From the NCBI RefSeq assembly GCF_002904295.1, contig NZ_PPHG01000074.1, positions 62,001-126,000 on the forward strand: a DNA stretch of 64,000 bases, written 5' to 3'. Below are positions 9,301 to 17,692 of the stretch, one piece after another (within the stretch, counting starts at the first letter, position 1; every line of letters begins with the position of its first letter). Position numbers and translations under genes: made by a program. The notes beneath the pieces were generated by a model that was not told the origin of the DNA, ran no database searches, and was given only the letters and a program-made list of their open reading frames with translations. This DNA is from Amycolatopsis sp. CA-128772. Its GTDB lineage: Bacteria; Actinomycetota; Actinomycetes; Mycobacteriales; Pseudonocardiaceae.

Positions 9301-9846
9301 ATGCCTGACGCATTGCCCGGCGTGGCCGCCGGCACCTGGGTGATCGACCCGGCCCACTCGAACGTCGCGTTCGCGGTGCGCCACCTGATGAGCAAGGTGC
9401 GCGGCCGGTTCACCGCGTTCGAAGGCCAGCTCGTGATCGACGAGGACCCGGCTCGCTCGTCGGCGTCGGTGACGATCGACATGGCTTCGGTCGACACCGG
9501 CAACGAGATGCGCGACAACCACCTGCGCACCCGGGACTTCTTCGACGTGGAACAGGCGCCGAAGCTGACGTTCACGAGCACCGGCCTGCGCCAGGACGGC
9601 TCGCAGTGGCTGCTGACCGGGGACCTGGAGATCCGCGACGTCACGAAGGGCGTCGAGATCGAGCTGGAGTTCCTCGGCGTGGACCCCACGGGCGTCCAGG
9701 GCGAACCGCGGGTCGGCTTCGGCGGCCGCACCTCGATCGCCCGCAGCGACTTCGGCATCGACTTCGGCCTGGTCGAGGGCGCGAAGATCGTCGTGGGGGA
9801 CAAGGTGGAGATCGAGCTCGAGATCGAGGCGTTCCTCGCCGGCTGA
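9301..9846 (+). CDS. YceI-family lipocalin-like protein
   Basis: 181 residues matching the YceI fold: WVIDPAHSNVAFAVRHLMSKVRGRF at the N-terminus, then SVTIDMASVDTGNEMRDNHLRTRDFFDVEQ, the family hallmark, and a beta-rich C-terminal half. YceI proteins form an extended beta-barrel that binds polyisoprenoids or other hydrophobic molecules. No signal peptide is seen, so it is probably cytoplasmic. ATG at 9301 is preceded by GAGGAGG. A hairpin terminator follows immediately. It may simply be a housekeeping stress protein. Confidence 0.9.
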   Translation: MPDALPGVAAGTWVIDPAHSNVAFAVRHLMSKVRGRFTAFEGQLVIDEDPARSSASVTIDMASVDTGNEMRDNHLRTRDFFDVEQAPKLTFTSTGLRQDGSQWLLTGDLEIRDVTKGVEIELEFLGVDPTGVQGEPRVGFGGRTSIARSDFGIDFGLVEGAKIVVGDKVEIELEIEAFLAG

Positions 9847-9863
9847 GGGCGTCGTGGCACCGG

Positions 9864-9896
9864 AAAGGGCGGGTCTCCTCGGGAGACCCGCCCTTT
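9864..9896. terminator. Strong bidirectional hairpin terminator
   Basis: A 15-bp perfect stem (9864-9878 with 9882-9896) around a 3-nt loop, flanked by AAA/TTT. It separates the rightward yceI-type gene from the leftward Nudix gene, so it serves convergent transcription. Confidence 0.88.
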
Positions 9897-9909
9897 CGTG
9901 CGTGGCCGC

Positions 9910-10449
9910 TCAGTCCGCGCGGCGCTCTTCCAGCAGGTAGAGCGCGTACGCGGCCAGCGTCGAATTGTCCTTGATCCGGCCGTCCCGGATCATCCGCTCG
10001 ACCTCCTCGCGCGAGAACCAGCGGTGACGCATGTCCTGCTCCGTCGGTTCCCGCGCCGGCGGCCCCGGCGTGAGGTCCGTGGCCACGAACACGTCGCACG
10101 TCTGCCCGCTCGCGCCGTGCCAGCCGAACAGGTTGCCGAGGTGGCGCAGCTCGCCCGCGCGCAGGCCCGTCTCCTCGGAAAGCTCCGCGTACGCCAGCTC
10201 CACCGGCGTTCCGGTCCGGCCCGCCGGGAAGCAGCCCTGCGGGAACTCCCAGAACCGCCCGCCCACCGGATAGCGGTACTGGTCGACCAGGTGGAACCCG
10301 CCGTTCTCGACCGCGATCACCACCGTGAAGTCCGGGCGGTCCACCACCGAGTAGATCCCCTCGGACCCGTCCTGGCGCTCGATCCGGTCTTCGCGCAACG
10401 AGAGCCACTCGTTGCGGTAGACCAGGCGGGACGACAGCTGCCGGATCAC
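9910..10449 (-). CDS. Nudix hydrolase (ADP-ribose/NDP-sugar pyrophosphatase type)
   Basis: 179 residues with a Nudix box in GCFPAGRTGTPVELAYAELSEETGL spanning about residues 72-96, in which the metal-binding SEETG is intact and the usual Arg of REUxEE is Ala. DQYRYPVGGRFWEFPQG before the box is typical of ADP-ribose or NDP-sugar pyrophosphatases. It starts with GTG at 10449 directly after the TAG of the DegT aminotransferase (TAGGTG), so the two are translationally coupled and made together. Coupling to a sugar aminotransferase suggests it trims nucleotide-sugar by-products, but a general housecleaning role is equally possible. Confidence 0.88.
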   Translation of the reverse strand: MIRQLSSRLVYRNEWLSLREDRIERQDGSEGIYSVVDRPDFTVVIAVENGGFHLVDQYRYPVGGRFWEFPQGCFPAGRTGTPVELAYAELSEETGLRAGELRHLGNLFGWHGASGQTCDVFVATDLTPGPPAREPTEQDMRHRWFSREEVERMIRDGRIKDNSTLAAYALYLLEERRAD

Positions 10450-11613
10450 CTAGGCGGCCAGGTCGGTGGTACGGGCCGTCACGCAGTCGCGGACGGCGTC
10501 GACCACCCGGCGCACGTCACCGTCGCTCAGGCCCTGGTGCATGGGCAGCAGCAGGGTCCGGGCCGAGGCCGCCTCCGAGCCCGGCAACGGCGTTTCCCAG
10601 CCGTACGCCGGCACCTGGTGCAGCGGCGGGTAGCGGAACGTCGTGTAGACACCGCGGGCGTAGAGGTCGCGGGCGATGACGTCCCGCAGCTCCGGGGCGA
10701 GCTGCACCCAGTACATGTAGTGGGACGTCCGGTGCCCGGCGGGCAGCCGCGGCGGGCGGCGCAGCCCGGCCAGGCCGGCGAAGCCCTCGTCGTAGGCCGC
10801 GGCCACCTCGGCCCGGCGGGCCACGAACTCCGGCAGCTGCTCGAGCTGCACGATGCCGATGGCGCTGAGCACGTCGTTGGTCGTCGACCGGCGGGAGAAC
10901 GACGTCACGTCGAAGTCCCACCAGCGGGTGTTCGCGCGCATGGCCTGGTCGAAGCCGCTGCGCTGCTCCATGCCGAGGTAGGCCACCTTCGGTGCGCGGG
11001 CCGCCAGCTCGGGGTCGCGGACGTAGAGCATGCCGCCGTCCACGGTGACCACGATCTTGCCGTGGTCGAAGCTCCACACGGCGATGTCGCCGAAGGTGCC
11101 GCACGCCTGGCCGTCCACCCGCGAGTCGGGGGCGATGGCCGCGTCCTCGACCAGCTTGATGCCGCGGTCCCGGCACAGCGCGGCGATCGCGACGACGTCG
11201 CCGGGGTGCCCGCCGTAGTGCAGGATCACCACCGCCTTGGTCCGCGGGCTCAGCACGGCTTCGATGTCGGCTACCCGCGGGTTGAGCGTGTGCGGGTCGA
11301 CGTCGCAGAACACCGGCCGCGCGCCGCGCGAGGCGATCGCGTTGGCCACGCCGACGAAGCTGATCGACGGCAGCACGACCTCGTCGCCGGGGCCGACACC
11401 GAGCAGTTCCATGGCGATGAACGTGCCCTCGGTACAGGAGTTGACCGAAACCACGTGCTCACGCCCGACGCCGAGGTGCTCGGCCCACCGCGTCTCGAAC
11501 TCGGCGGTGCGCCGTCCGCGGCCGATCCAGTTGCTCTCGAAGACTTCCCGCACCGCGGCGAGCTCTCGTTCGCCGAGGCTGGGCTGCATCACGTTGATGA
11601 GGTCGTCGCTCAT
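10450..11613 (-). CDS. DegT/DnrJ/EryC1-type sugar aminotransferase
   Basis: 387 residues. PLP-binding features: VNSCTEGTFIAMELL (phosphate-binding turn), VEDAAIAPDS (cofactor Asp), and SFDHGKIV with the Schiff-base lysine. This family transfers an amino group to keto groups of nucleotide-activated sugars. GGGGAG lies 5 nt before ATG 11613. The gene is divergent from the sugar dehydrogenase/decarboxylase/C-methyltransferase operon and coupled to a Nudix gene. In that context it most likely aminates the 4-keto pentose produced by the decarboxylase-like SDR at 13223, giving a 4-amino-4-deoxypentose as proposed for calicheamicin and maduropeptin sugars. The position aminated is inference. Confidence 0.88.
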   Translation of the reverse strand: MSDDLINVMQPSLGERELAAVREVFESNWIGRGRRTAEFETRWAEHLGVGREHVVSVNSCTEGTFIAMELLGVGPGDEVVLPSISFVGVANAIASRGARPVFCDVDPHTLNPRVADIEAVLSPRTKAVVILHYGGHPGDVVAIAALCRDRGIKLVEDAAIAPDSRVDGQACGTFGDIAVWSFDHGKIVVTVDGGMLYVRDPELAARAPKVAYLGMEQRSGFDQAMRANTRWWDFDVTSFSRRSTTNDVLSAIGIVQLEQLPEFVARRAEVAAAYDEGFAGLAGLRRPPRLPAGHRTSHYMYWVQLAPELRDVIARDLYARGVYTTFRYPPLHQVPAYGWETPLPGSEAASARTLLLPMHQGLSDGDVRRVVDAVRDCVTARTTDLAA

Positions 11614-11825
11614 GGGCTCCCCTACGGACGGACACTGTCCGGCGAACGCTCCCATCGCGCGCACCCGGGGCACACCTCCCGGAGTGCGGGCTCGGCCGGA
11701 CCTCCTCCCGGCGTGCTCTGTTCCCCGCACCGGCAACCGAGGAGAGGCCGCCGGCGGCCACGGTCCGTGACCCTGGAGTCCAGGCGGCCGGCTGTCCGGA
11801 CCGCGACATTCGATTGGAGACACGG
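11614..11825. promoter_or_regulatory. Divergent promoter region of the sugar genes
   Basis: 212 bp between the leftward aminotransferase and the rightward dehydrogenase. It must hold both promoters; no clean -10/-35 pair or palindromic operator could be picked by eye. Confidence 0.5.
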
Positions 11826-13223
11826 ATGCGTTTCCTGTCTGAGAACAAGCCGATCACGGTGGCCGTGATCGGCTTCGGCTACGTCGGCTCGTGCGTCGCC
11901 GCGACGTTGGCCGACCGCGGCTTCGACGTCGTTGCGGTCGACAGCGACCCGCAGCTCGTCGAAGAGCTCTCGTGGGGCTACTTCCGGATCGAGGAAGCGG
12001 GTCTGCCCGACATGGTCTTCCGCGGCATGGAGGCGGGGCGGCTGCGGGTCACCACCGACTTCGCCGAGACGGCGGCCGCCGACGTGATCCTGATCTGCGT
12101 CGGCACGCCGGTCCGCGACGACGGTTCGCTGTCCTCGGAGCAGCTCATCGGCGCCTGCCGGGAGCTTCGCGCACACCTGCGGCCCGGCCAGCTGGTGGTG
12201 CTCAAGAGCACCGTCCCGCCCGGCACGACCCGGGAGGTCGTGCTTCCCGAGCTGGAGGGCGGGGGCCTGCGCGGTGGCGTCGACTTCGGCCTCGCGTTCA
12301 CCCCGGAGCGGCTGGCGGAAGGCACCGCGCTCGCCGAGCTGCGCGCGTTCCCGATCGTGGCCGGCGGCTACGGCGACGACTGCGTGCAGGCCGCCGTCGA
12401 GTTCTGGCGGCGCGGGCTGGGCGTCGAGGTCATCCAGCGCGACTCGCTGGAGGCGGCGGAGATCATCAAGCTCGCCAGCAACTGGTGGATCGACCTGAAC
12501 ATCGCGCTGGCCAACGAGCTCGCCAAGTTCTGCGCCATCTACGGCGTGGACGTGCTCGACGTCGTGTCCGCGGCCAACACGATCCCCAAGGGCACCGGCA
12601 ACGTCAACATCCTGCTGCCGAGCGTCGGCGTCGGCGGCTCCTGCCTGACCAAGGACCCGTGGATGGTCTGGAAGTCCGCCCAGGAGCACGGGGTCGACAT
12701 CCGCACCGCGCCCACCGGCCGCGAGGTCAACGCGGGCATGCCGGAGTACGCCGCCCAGCTGGCGATCGACGAGCTGGTCCGCCAGGGCAAGGACCCGGCG
12801 CGGTCGGTCATCGGCGTGCTCGGGCTGGCGTTCAAGAACAACACCGGCGACCTGCGGGCGACGCCGACGGAGGCGACCGTGAAGGCGCTGAAGAAGGCGG
12901 GCGCGACCGTGCGCGTGTACGACCCGCTCGTGGAGGCGAAGCAGATCGAGCCGATGTTCGGCATCGCGCCGTCCGCGTCGGTGGAAGAGACGGTCCGCGA
13001 CGCCGACTGCATCGCCGTGCTGGCGCTGCACCGGGACTTCGAGGACATCGACTTCGCGGCCCTGCCGGTGGCGCCGAAGTGCGTGCTGCTCGACGGGCGC
13101 GCGTACTACTCGAAGGACCGGATCGCCGAGCTCGTCGCGGCCGGCTACACCTACCGCGGGATCGGCCGGGGGAGCGCGCTGCGCGACCTCGAATCCGGCG
13201 TCGAGTGGGCGGAGGCCGGCTGA
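11826..13223 (+). CDS. Nucleotide-sugar 6-dehydrogenase (UDP-glucose dehydrogenase family)
   Basis: 465 residues. N-terminal NAD-binding VAVIGFGYVGSCVAATLADRG, central dimerisation helices with EIIKLASNWWIDLNIALANEL, and the catalytic cysteine in GVGGSCLTKDP near residue 277. The C-terminal domain (GVLGLAFKNNTGDLR) is also intact. These enzymes oxidise C6 of UDP-glucose or related sugars to the uronic acid in two NAD+-dependent steps. The start is ATG 11826 after GGAGA. Its stop overlaps the next gene's ATG (TGATG), indicating translational coupling with the decarboxylase-like SDR. That pairing is the standard route from UDP-glucose via UDP-glucuronate to a 4-keto pentose. UDP-GlcNAc/ManNAc dehydrogenases share the fold, so the substrate is inferred. 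Confidence 0.9.
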   Translation: MRFLSENKPITVAVIGFGYVGSCVAATLADRGFDVVAVDSDPQLVEELSWGYFRIEEAGLPDMVFRGMEAGRLRVTTDFAETAAADVILICVGTPVRDDGSLSSEQLIGACRELRAHLRPGQLVVLKSTVPPGTTREVVLPELEGGGLRGGVDFGLAFTPERLAEGTALAELRAFPIVAGGYGDDCVQAAVEFWRRGLGVEVIQRDSLEAAEIIKLASNWWIDLNIALANELAKFCAIYGVDVLDVVSAANTIPKGTGNVNILLPSVGVGGSCLTKDPWMVWKSAQEHGVDIRTAPTGREVNAGMPEYAAQLAIDELVRQGKDPARSVIGVLGLAFKNNTGDLRATPTEATVKALKKAGATVRVYDPLVEAKQIEPMFGIAPSASVEETVRDADCIAVLALHRDFEDIDFAALPVAPKCVLLDGRAYYSKDRIAELVAAGYTYRGIGRGSALRDLESGVEWAEAG

Positions 13224-14209
13224 TGGCGGGACGCAGCGCACGCCGGGTCCTGGTCACCGGCGGCTCCGGGTTCATCGGCCACCACCTCGTCGAACGCCTG
13301 CTGGACCGCGGCGACGAGGTCACCGTGTTCGACGCGGTCGCGCCGCGCGGCGCGGTCCGGGAGGGGGTCCGGGTCGTCGAAGGCGACCTGCGCGACAGCG
13401 CGGCCCTCGCCCGGGCCGCGGCCGGCACCGAGGTCGTCTTCCACCTCGCCGCCGTGGTCGGCGTGGACCAGTACCTGGCCCGCCCGCTCGACGTGGTCGA
13501 CATCAACTTCACCGGCACCCGCAACGTGCTCGAGGCGGCCGACGCCGCGGGCGCCCGGGTGGTGCTCAGCTCGACCAGCGAGGTGTTCGGCAAGAACCCG
13601 ACCGTGCCGTGGCGCGAGGACGGCGACCGGGTGCTCGGCCCGACGTCGTCGGACCGCTGGTCCTACTCCTCGAGCAAGGCGCTGGCGGAGCACCTCACCT
13701 ACGCCTACGCGCGCCAGCACGGCATCGAGGCGACGATCGTGCGGTACTTCAACGTCTACGGTCCCCGGCAGCGCCCGGCGTACGTGGTCAGCCGGTCGGT
13801 GCACCGCGCGCTCAACGGCAAGCCACTGGTGATCTACGACCGCGGCGTGCAGACCCGGTGCTTCACCTACATCGACGACGCGGTGGAGGGCACGCTGCTC
13901 GCCGCCGCGCACCCCGGTGCGGTCGGCGAGGCGTTCAACATCGGCAGCATGGTCGAAACCACGGTGGGGGAGGTCGTGCGGCTCGTCGCCGAGCTGACCG
14001 GCGCACCCGGCACGATCGAGGTCGACACCGCGGAGAAGCTCGGCGCGTCCTACGAGGACCTGCTGCGCCGCGTGCCGGACAACGCCAAGGCGGGCCGGAT
14101 CCTCGGCTGGCGGCCGGAAACGTCGTTGCGGGACGGGCTGACCAAGACCATCGAGTGGGCACGGGCGAGCGACTGGTGGCTCAACCTGTCCGACAACGGA
14201 GCCGTCTGA
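13223..14209 (+). CDS. UDP-glucuronate decarboxylase-like extended SDR
   Basis: 328 residues. VTGGSGFIGHHLVERL is the NAD-binding turn. SSTSEVFG has the Ser-Glu pair that in ArnA and UDP-xylose synthase marks decarboxylases instead of dehydratases (which have Asp-Glu). RWSYSSSK supplies the YxxxK pair, and QTRCFTYIDD carries an Arg matching the catalytic Arg of ArnA. It should oxidise UDP-glucuronate at C4 and decarboxylate it, yielding a UDP-4-keto-pentose or UDP-xylose. It overlaps the preceding dehydrogenase by one base and is followed 38 bp later by a C-methyltransferase. Other epimerase activities cannot be excluded, but motifs and neighbours agree. Confidence 0.85.
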   Translation: MAGRSARRVLVTGGSGFIGHHLVERLLDRGDEVTVFDAVAPRGAVREGVRVVEGDLRDSAALARAAAGTEVVFHLAAVVGVDQYLARPLDVVDINFTGTRNVLEAADAAGARVVLSSTSEVFGKNPTVPWREDGDRVLGPTSSDRWSYSSSKALAEHLTYAYARQHGIEATIVRYFNVYGPRQRPAYVVSRSVHRALNGKPLVIYDRGVQTRCFTYIDDAVEGTLLAAAHPGAVGEAFNIGSMVETTVGEVVRLVAELTGAPGTIEVDTAEKLGASYEDLLRRVPDNAKAGRILGWRPETSLRDGLTKTIEWARASDWWLNLSDNGAV

Positions 14210-14247
14210 CGGCCGGCGGCCGGTCGCGAAAGGACAGTGAAAGAGCG

Positions 14248-15471
14248 ATGGAAGAAACCACTTGCCGGGTCTGCGGCGGAGCGGTGCTCGAGTTCGTCGA
14301 CCTGGGTGACCAGCCGACGGCCAACGGGTTCCTGCTGCCCGAAGAGGTGGCCGGGGAGTTCCGGTTCCGCCTCGCGGTCGGCGCCTGCACCCACTGCCGC
14401 CTGGTGCAGCTGGTCACCGTGGTGCCGCAGGAACTGCGCTACCACGCGGGTTACCGCTACCACGCGTCCGGCTCGGCCAGCCACCGCGACCACTTCGCGG
14501 CCGACGCCCGGCACTTCCTCGAAGCGGAACTGACCGGGCCGGACCCGTTCATCGTCGAGATCGGCTGCAACGACGGTGTCATGCTCGGCACCATCGCCGC
14601 CGCGGGCGTCCGGCACCTGGGTGTCGAGCCGTCCGGGAACGTCGCGGACATCGCCCGGGAGAAGGGTGTCCGGGTGCTGTCGGCGTTCTTCGACGAGGAC
14701 ACCGCGGCCGCGGTGCGGGCCGAGCACGGTCCGGCCGACGTCGTCTTCGGCGCCAACACCATCTGCCACATCGCGCACATCGACTCGGTGTTCCGCGGCC
14801 TGGACGCGCTGCTCACCCCGGGCGGGGTGTTCGTCTTCGAGGAGCCGTACCTGGAGACGATCGTCAGCGGGATGGCGTTCGACCAGATCTACGACGAGCA
14901 CGTGTACTACTTCAGCGTGGCGTCGGTGCAGGCGATGGCCGCGCGGTTCGGGTTCGAGCTGGTCGACGCCGAGCGCATCGCCATGCACGGCGGCGAGGTG
15001 CGCTACACGATCGCCCGCCCGGGCGCGCGGGTGCCGTCGGACCGCCTGGCGGCGCTGCTCGCCGAGGAGGAGGCGAGCAAGCTCAACGAGCCGGCCACGC
15101 TCGCCGAGTTCGGCCGCAACGTGGCCCGCATCCGCGACGACCTGATGACGCTGCTGCGGCAGCTGCGGGCGGACGGGAAGCGGGTCGTCGGCTACGGCGC
15201 CCCGGGCAAGAGCTCGACGGTGACCAACTACTGCGGGATCGGCACCGACCTGGTGCCGTTCGTGTGCGACTCGACACCGGGCAAGCAGGGGCGCCTGCTG
15301 CCCGGCTCGCACCTGCCGGTCCGCCCGCCCGCGGATTTCGCCGACCCGTACCCGGACTACGCGCTGCTGTTCGCGTGGAACCACGCCGAGGAGATCATGG
15401 CCAAGGAGCAGGCGTTCCGCGAGGCCGGGGGGAAGTGGATCCGCTTCGTGCCCGACGTCGAGGTGCTCTGA
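14248..15471 (+). CDS. Sugar C-methyltransferase (TylCIII/NovU-like)
   Basis: 407 residues. N-terminal zinc-binding CRVCGG and CTHCRLVQL (two CxxC pairs), the SAM-binding motif IVEIGCNDG near 100, FEEPYLETIVSG with EHVYYFS in the catalytic core, and the C-terminal domain with GYGAPGKSSTVTNYC and FAWNHAEEI. This architecture is that of NDP-sugar C3/C5-methyltransferases that act on keto-sugars and make branched sugars. It ends the sugar operon, 38 bp after the decarboxylase-like SDR, and a strong terminator follows. With the pentose route and the aminotransferase it suggests a C-methylated aminopentose like madurosamine. The position of methylation is not visible from sequence. Confidence 0.9.
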   Translation: MEETTCRVCGGAVLEFVDLGDQPTANGFLLPEEVAGEFRFRLAVGACTHCRLVQLVTVVPQELRYHAGYRYHASGSASHRDHFAADARHFLEAELTGPDPFIVEIGCNDGVMLGTIAAAGVRHLGVEPSGNVADIAREKGVRVLSAFFDEDTAAAVRAEHGPADVVFGANTICHIAHIDSVFRGLDALLTPGGVFVFEEPYLETIVSGMAFDQIYDEHVYYFSVASVQAMAARFGFELVDAERIAMHGGEVRYTIARPGARVPSDRLAALLAEEEASKLNEPATLAEFGRNVARIRDDLMTLLRQLRADGKRVVGYGAPGKSSTVTNYCGIGTDLVPFVCDSTPGKQGRLLPGSHLPVRPPADFADPYPDYALLFAWNHAEEIMAKEQAFREAGGKWIRFVPDVEVL

Positions 15472-15485
15472 CCCAGTTCCGGCCG

Positions 15486-15523
15486 AAGGGGCCGCCACCG
15501 GAGTGATCCGGTGGCGGCCCCTT
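15486..15523. terminator. 16-bp hairpin followed by T tract
   Basis: Positions 15486-15501 pair with 15508-15523 around AGTGAT and are followed by TTT. It ends the nucleotide-sugar operon 14 bp after the C-methyltransferase stop. Confidence 0.9.
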
Positions 15524-15643
15524 TTGTGCTGCTCAGGAGCCGGTTCGTGGCGAATTCACGCGGGACCGATGAGTTTCGGCGCGCTCCGCCGTCGTATTGG
15601 GCAGAGGCGGCGAACACGCCGGACCCGAACAAAGGAGACCCCG

Positions 15644-16072
15644 ATGACTCAGCAGGACTTCGCCACCCGGCAGACCCCGGCCACCGCGGACAAGCGCCCC
15701 GGCAAGGCCCTCAACGTCGTGCTGTGGGTGCTGCAGATCGGCCTGCTGGCCGAGTTCGCGCTGGCCGGCATCGCCAAGGTCACGGCCAACCCGCAGATGG
15801 TCGACATGTTCGCCGAAATCGGTGCCGGGCAGTGGTTCCGCGTGCTGACCGGCGTGCTGGAGCTGGCGGGCGCGATCGGCCTCGCCATCCCGGCGCTGTG
15901 CGGCCTGGCCGGCCTGGGCCTGGCGGCCCTGAGCGTCGGCGCCACCATCACCAACATCTTCGTGCTGCACACGAACCCGACCATCACGATCGTGCTGTTC
16001 GTGGTCGCCGCGGTGGTCGCGTGGGGCCGGCGCGGGCGCACCGCCGAGCTGGTGAACCGGTTCCGGCGATGA
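15644..16072 (+). CDS. DoxX-family membrane protein
   Basis: 142 residues with four predicted membrane helices (about 26-48, 62-82, 88-106 and 112-130) and the DoxX hallmark FALAGIAKVTANPQMVDMFAEIGAGQWFR. DoxX-like proteins are small inner-membrane proteins often linked to quinone or thiol redox balance. AAAGGAG lies 7 nt before the ATG. It lies just upstream of an ECF sigma factor gene on the same strand, a frequent pairing in actinobacteria, and after a terminator, so it is probably not part of the sugar operon. Confidence 0.88.
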   Translation: MTQQDFATRQTPATADKRPGKALNVVLWVLQIGLLAEFALAGIAKVTANPQMVDMFAEIGAGQWFRVLTGVLELAGAIGLAIPALCGLAGLGLAALSVGATITNIFVLHTNPTITIVLFVVAAVVAWGRRGRTAELVNRFRR

Positions 16073-16259
16073 CCGGCGGACGCGGCCGTCCCGCCCGCCG
16101 CCGTGCGGGACGGCCGCGGCGCTTCTCGCAAAATGCGCTTTCGGTGGGAAAACCGGCAGGCGGGTGTCACAGCGAGGTGATCGGCCGTCACGCCAAGCCG
16201 TATGGTCGTGGCGGAAACGCGGTCCAGGTCGTTCGCGTGAATCGATCACGGAGGATTTC

Positions 16260-17312
16260 ATGAGTGCACAGGGAACGATCGACGAGGACCGCACGCAGGT
16301 CGCCGCCGCCCTGGCGGGAGACCGGGAGGCGTTCGGCGGGTTCGTCGAGCGGTACCGGGCGGCGCTGCAGGTGCACTGCTACCGGATGCTCGGCTCGCTC
16401 GACGACGCCGAAGACATGGTGCAGGAAACCTTCCTGCGGGCGTGGAACAAGCGGGCGAGCTTCGAGCGCCGCTCGGCGTTCCGCTCGTGGCTGTACCGGA
16501 TCGCCACCAACGCCTGCCTCGACCACCTCGACCGGCGCGGGCGCCAGGCGGTGCCGGCCGATCTCGGGCCGTCGGCCGAGTCGACGGCGTCGCCGGGCGA
16601 GGTGCCCTGGCTGCAGCCGGTGCCGGACCGGCTGCTGGACGAGGCCACGTCGGCGGAGGCCGACCCGCAGGCGGTGGTGATCGCCAAGGAGACGATCGAG
16701 CTCGCGTTCCTGACCGCGATCCAGTACCTGCCCCCGCGCCAGCGCGCGATCCTGGTGATGCGGGACGTGCTGGGCTGGCCGGCCAAGGACGCGGCGGAGC
16801 TGCTCGGGATGACGGTCGCGTCGGCGAACAGCGGGCTGCAGCGGGCCCGCGCGTCGCTCAAGGAGCACCTGCCCCCGCAGCGGTCGGAATGGGCGCCGGA
16901 CACGGACCCGACGACGGCCGAGCGGGCGTTGCTGCAGCAGTACATGGACGCCCACGAGCGCGTCGACCTCGACGCGATCACCGAGCTCCTGTGCGCGGAC
17001 GCCCGCCTGACGATGCCCCCGCACCCGGCGGCGTTCCTCGGCCGCGACGCGATCGTGGAGTTCGCGGGCGCAACGGTCGCCGAAGGCCGCTACGGCGAGT
17101 TCCGCGTGCTCCCGACACGGGCCAACCGCCAGCCGGCGTGCGCGAAGTACGTACGCCGGGCCGGCGACGACCGGTTCCGCGCCCAGTCGCTCGACGTGCT
17201 CCGCTTCGCCGACGGCAAGGTCGCGGAGATCACCACGTTCATGCCGGACGTGTTCGCCGCGTTCGGCCTGCCCCCGACGTGGGAGCTGGGCGAGCGAGAT
17301 GCGGCGCGATGA
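16260..17312 (+). CDS. ECF sigma factor with C-terminal SnoaL-like domain
   Basis: 350 residues. Sigma-70 region 2 lies at about 20-90 (LQVHCYRMLGSLDDAEDMVQETFLRAW) and region 4 at about 140-195 (LPPRQRAILVMRDVLGWPAKDAAELLGM with the helix-turn-helix). A C-terminal domain of about 130 residues follows (LLQQYMDAHERVDLDAITELL onward), resembling SnoaL/NTF2-like folds. This layout matches the large ECF group in which the extra domain replaces or complements an anti-sigma factor. ATG at 16260 follows GGAGG. The 187-bp gap after doxX is a plausible autoregulated promoter region. It overlaps the next small gene. Whether it controls the cluster is unknown; its neighbours suggest redox stress. Confidence 0.9.
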   Translation: MSAQGTIDEDRTQVAAALAGDREAFGGFVERYRAALQVHCYRMLGSLDDAEDMVQETFLRAWNKRASFERRSAFRSWLYRIATNACLDHLDRRGRQAVPADLGPSAESTASPGEVPWLQPVPDRLLDEATSAEADPQAVVIAKETIELAFLTAIQYLPPRQRAILVMRDVLGWPAKDAAELLGMTVASANSGLQRARASLKEHLPPQRSEWAPDTDPTTAERALLQQYMDAHERVDLDAITELLCADARLTMPPHPAAFLGRDAIVEFAGATVAEGRYGEFRVLPTRANRQPACAKYVRRAGDDRFRAQSLDVLRFADGKVAEITTFMPDVFAAFGLPPTWELGERDAAR

Positions 17313-17616
17313 GCGTGACCCGCCGGCCTTCGACCGCCGCGAGGTGGTCATCCCCCCGGACCGCTCGCAGGCACTGGGACCGGGCTGGCCGGAGGGCCTG
17401 GTCGTGGTCCGGAGGGGAACGCTCGAAGTCCTGACGGCGGACGGCGGTCACGCCCGTTTCGCGGCGGGTTCGGTGCTGGCGTTCTCGAAGGCGCTGGTCC
17501 CGGCGATCCGCGGCGGGGACGGGAAACCGGCGGTGCTGGTGGTGGTCTCGCGGCGGTGCCCGGCCCCGCGGACGGCCGAAGACGCGGAGGACGGCGACCG
17601 GGTCCGGGGCCGCTGA
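17299..17616 (+). CDS. Small cupin-like protein
   Basis: 105 residues overlapping the end of the sigma factor gene by 14 bp. The central part (VVIPPDRSQALGPGWPEGLVVVRRGTLEVLTADGGHARFAAGSVLAFS) reads like one short cupin beta-barrel repeat, although the usual metal-binding histidines are not obvious. No strong ribosome site is seen, which fits translational coupling. It may sense a ligand or modulate the sigma factor, but this is a guess from position. It could also be a chance frame, though its composition is protein-like. Confidence 0.55.
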   Translation: MRRDERDPPAFDRREVVIPPDRSQALGPGWPEGLVVVRRGTLEVLTADGGHARFAAGSVLAFSKALVPAIRGGDGKPAVLVVVSRRCPAPRTAEDAEDGDRVRGR

Positions 17617-17692
17617 ACCCGGCTTTCGAGGAGATGCCCCGCCCCGCCCGGCCCGGCCATACTCGGCTTGACCGGCGAGGAGCGGAGCGCTG

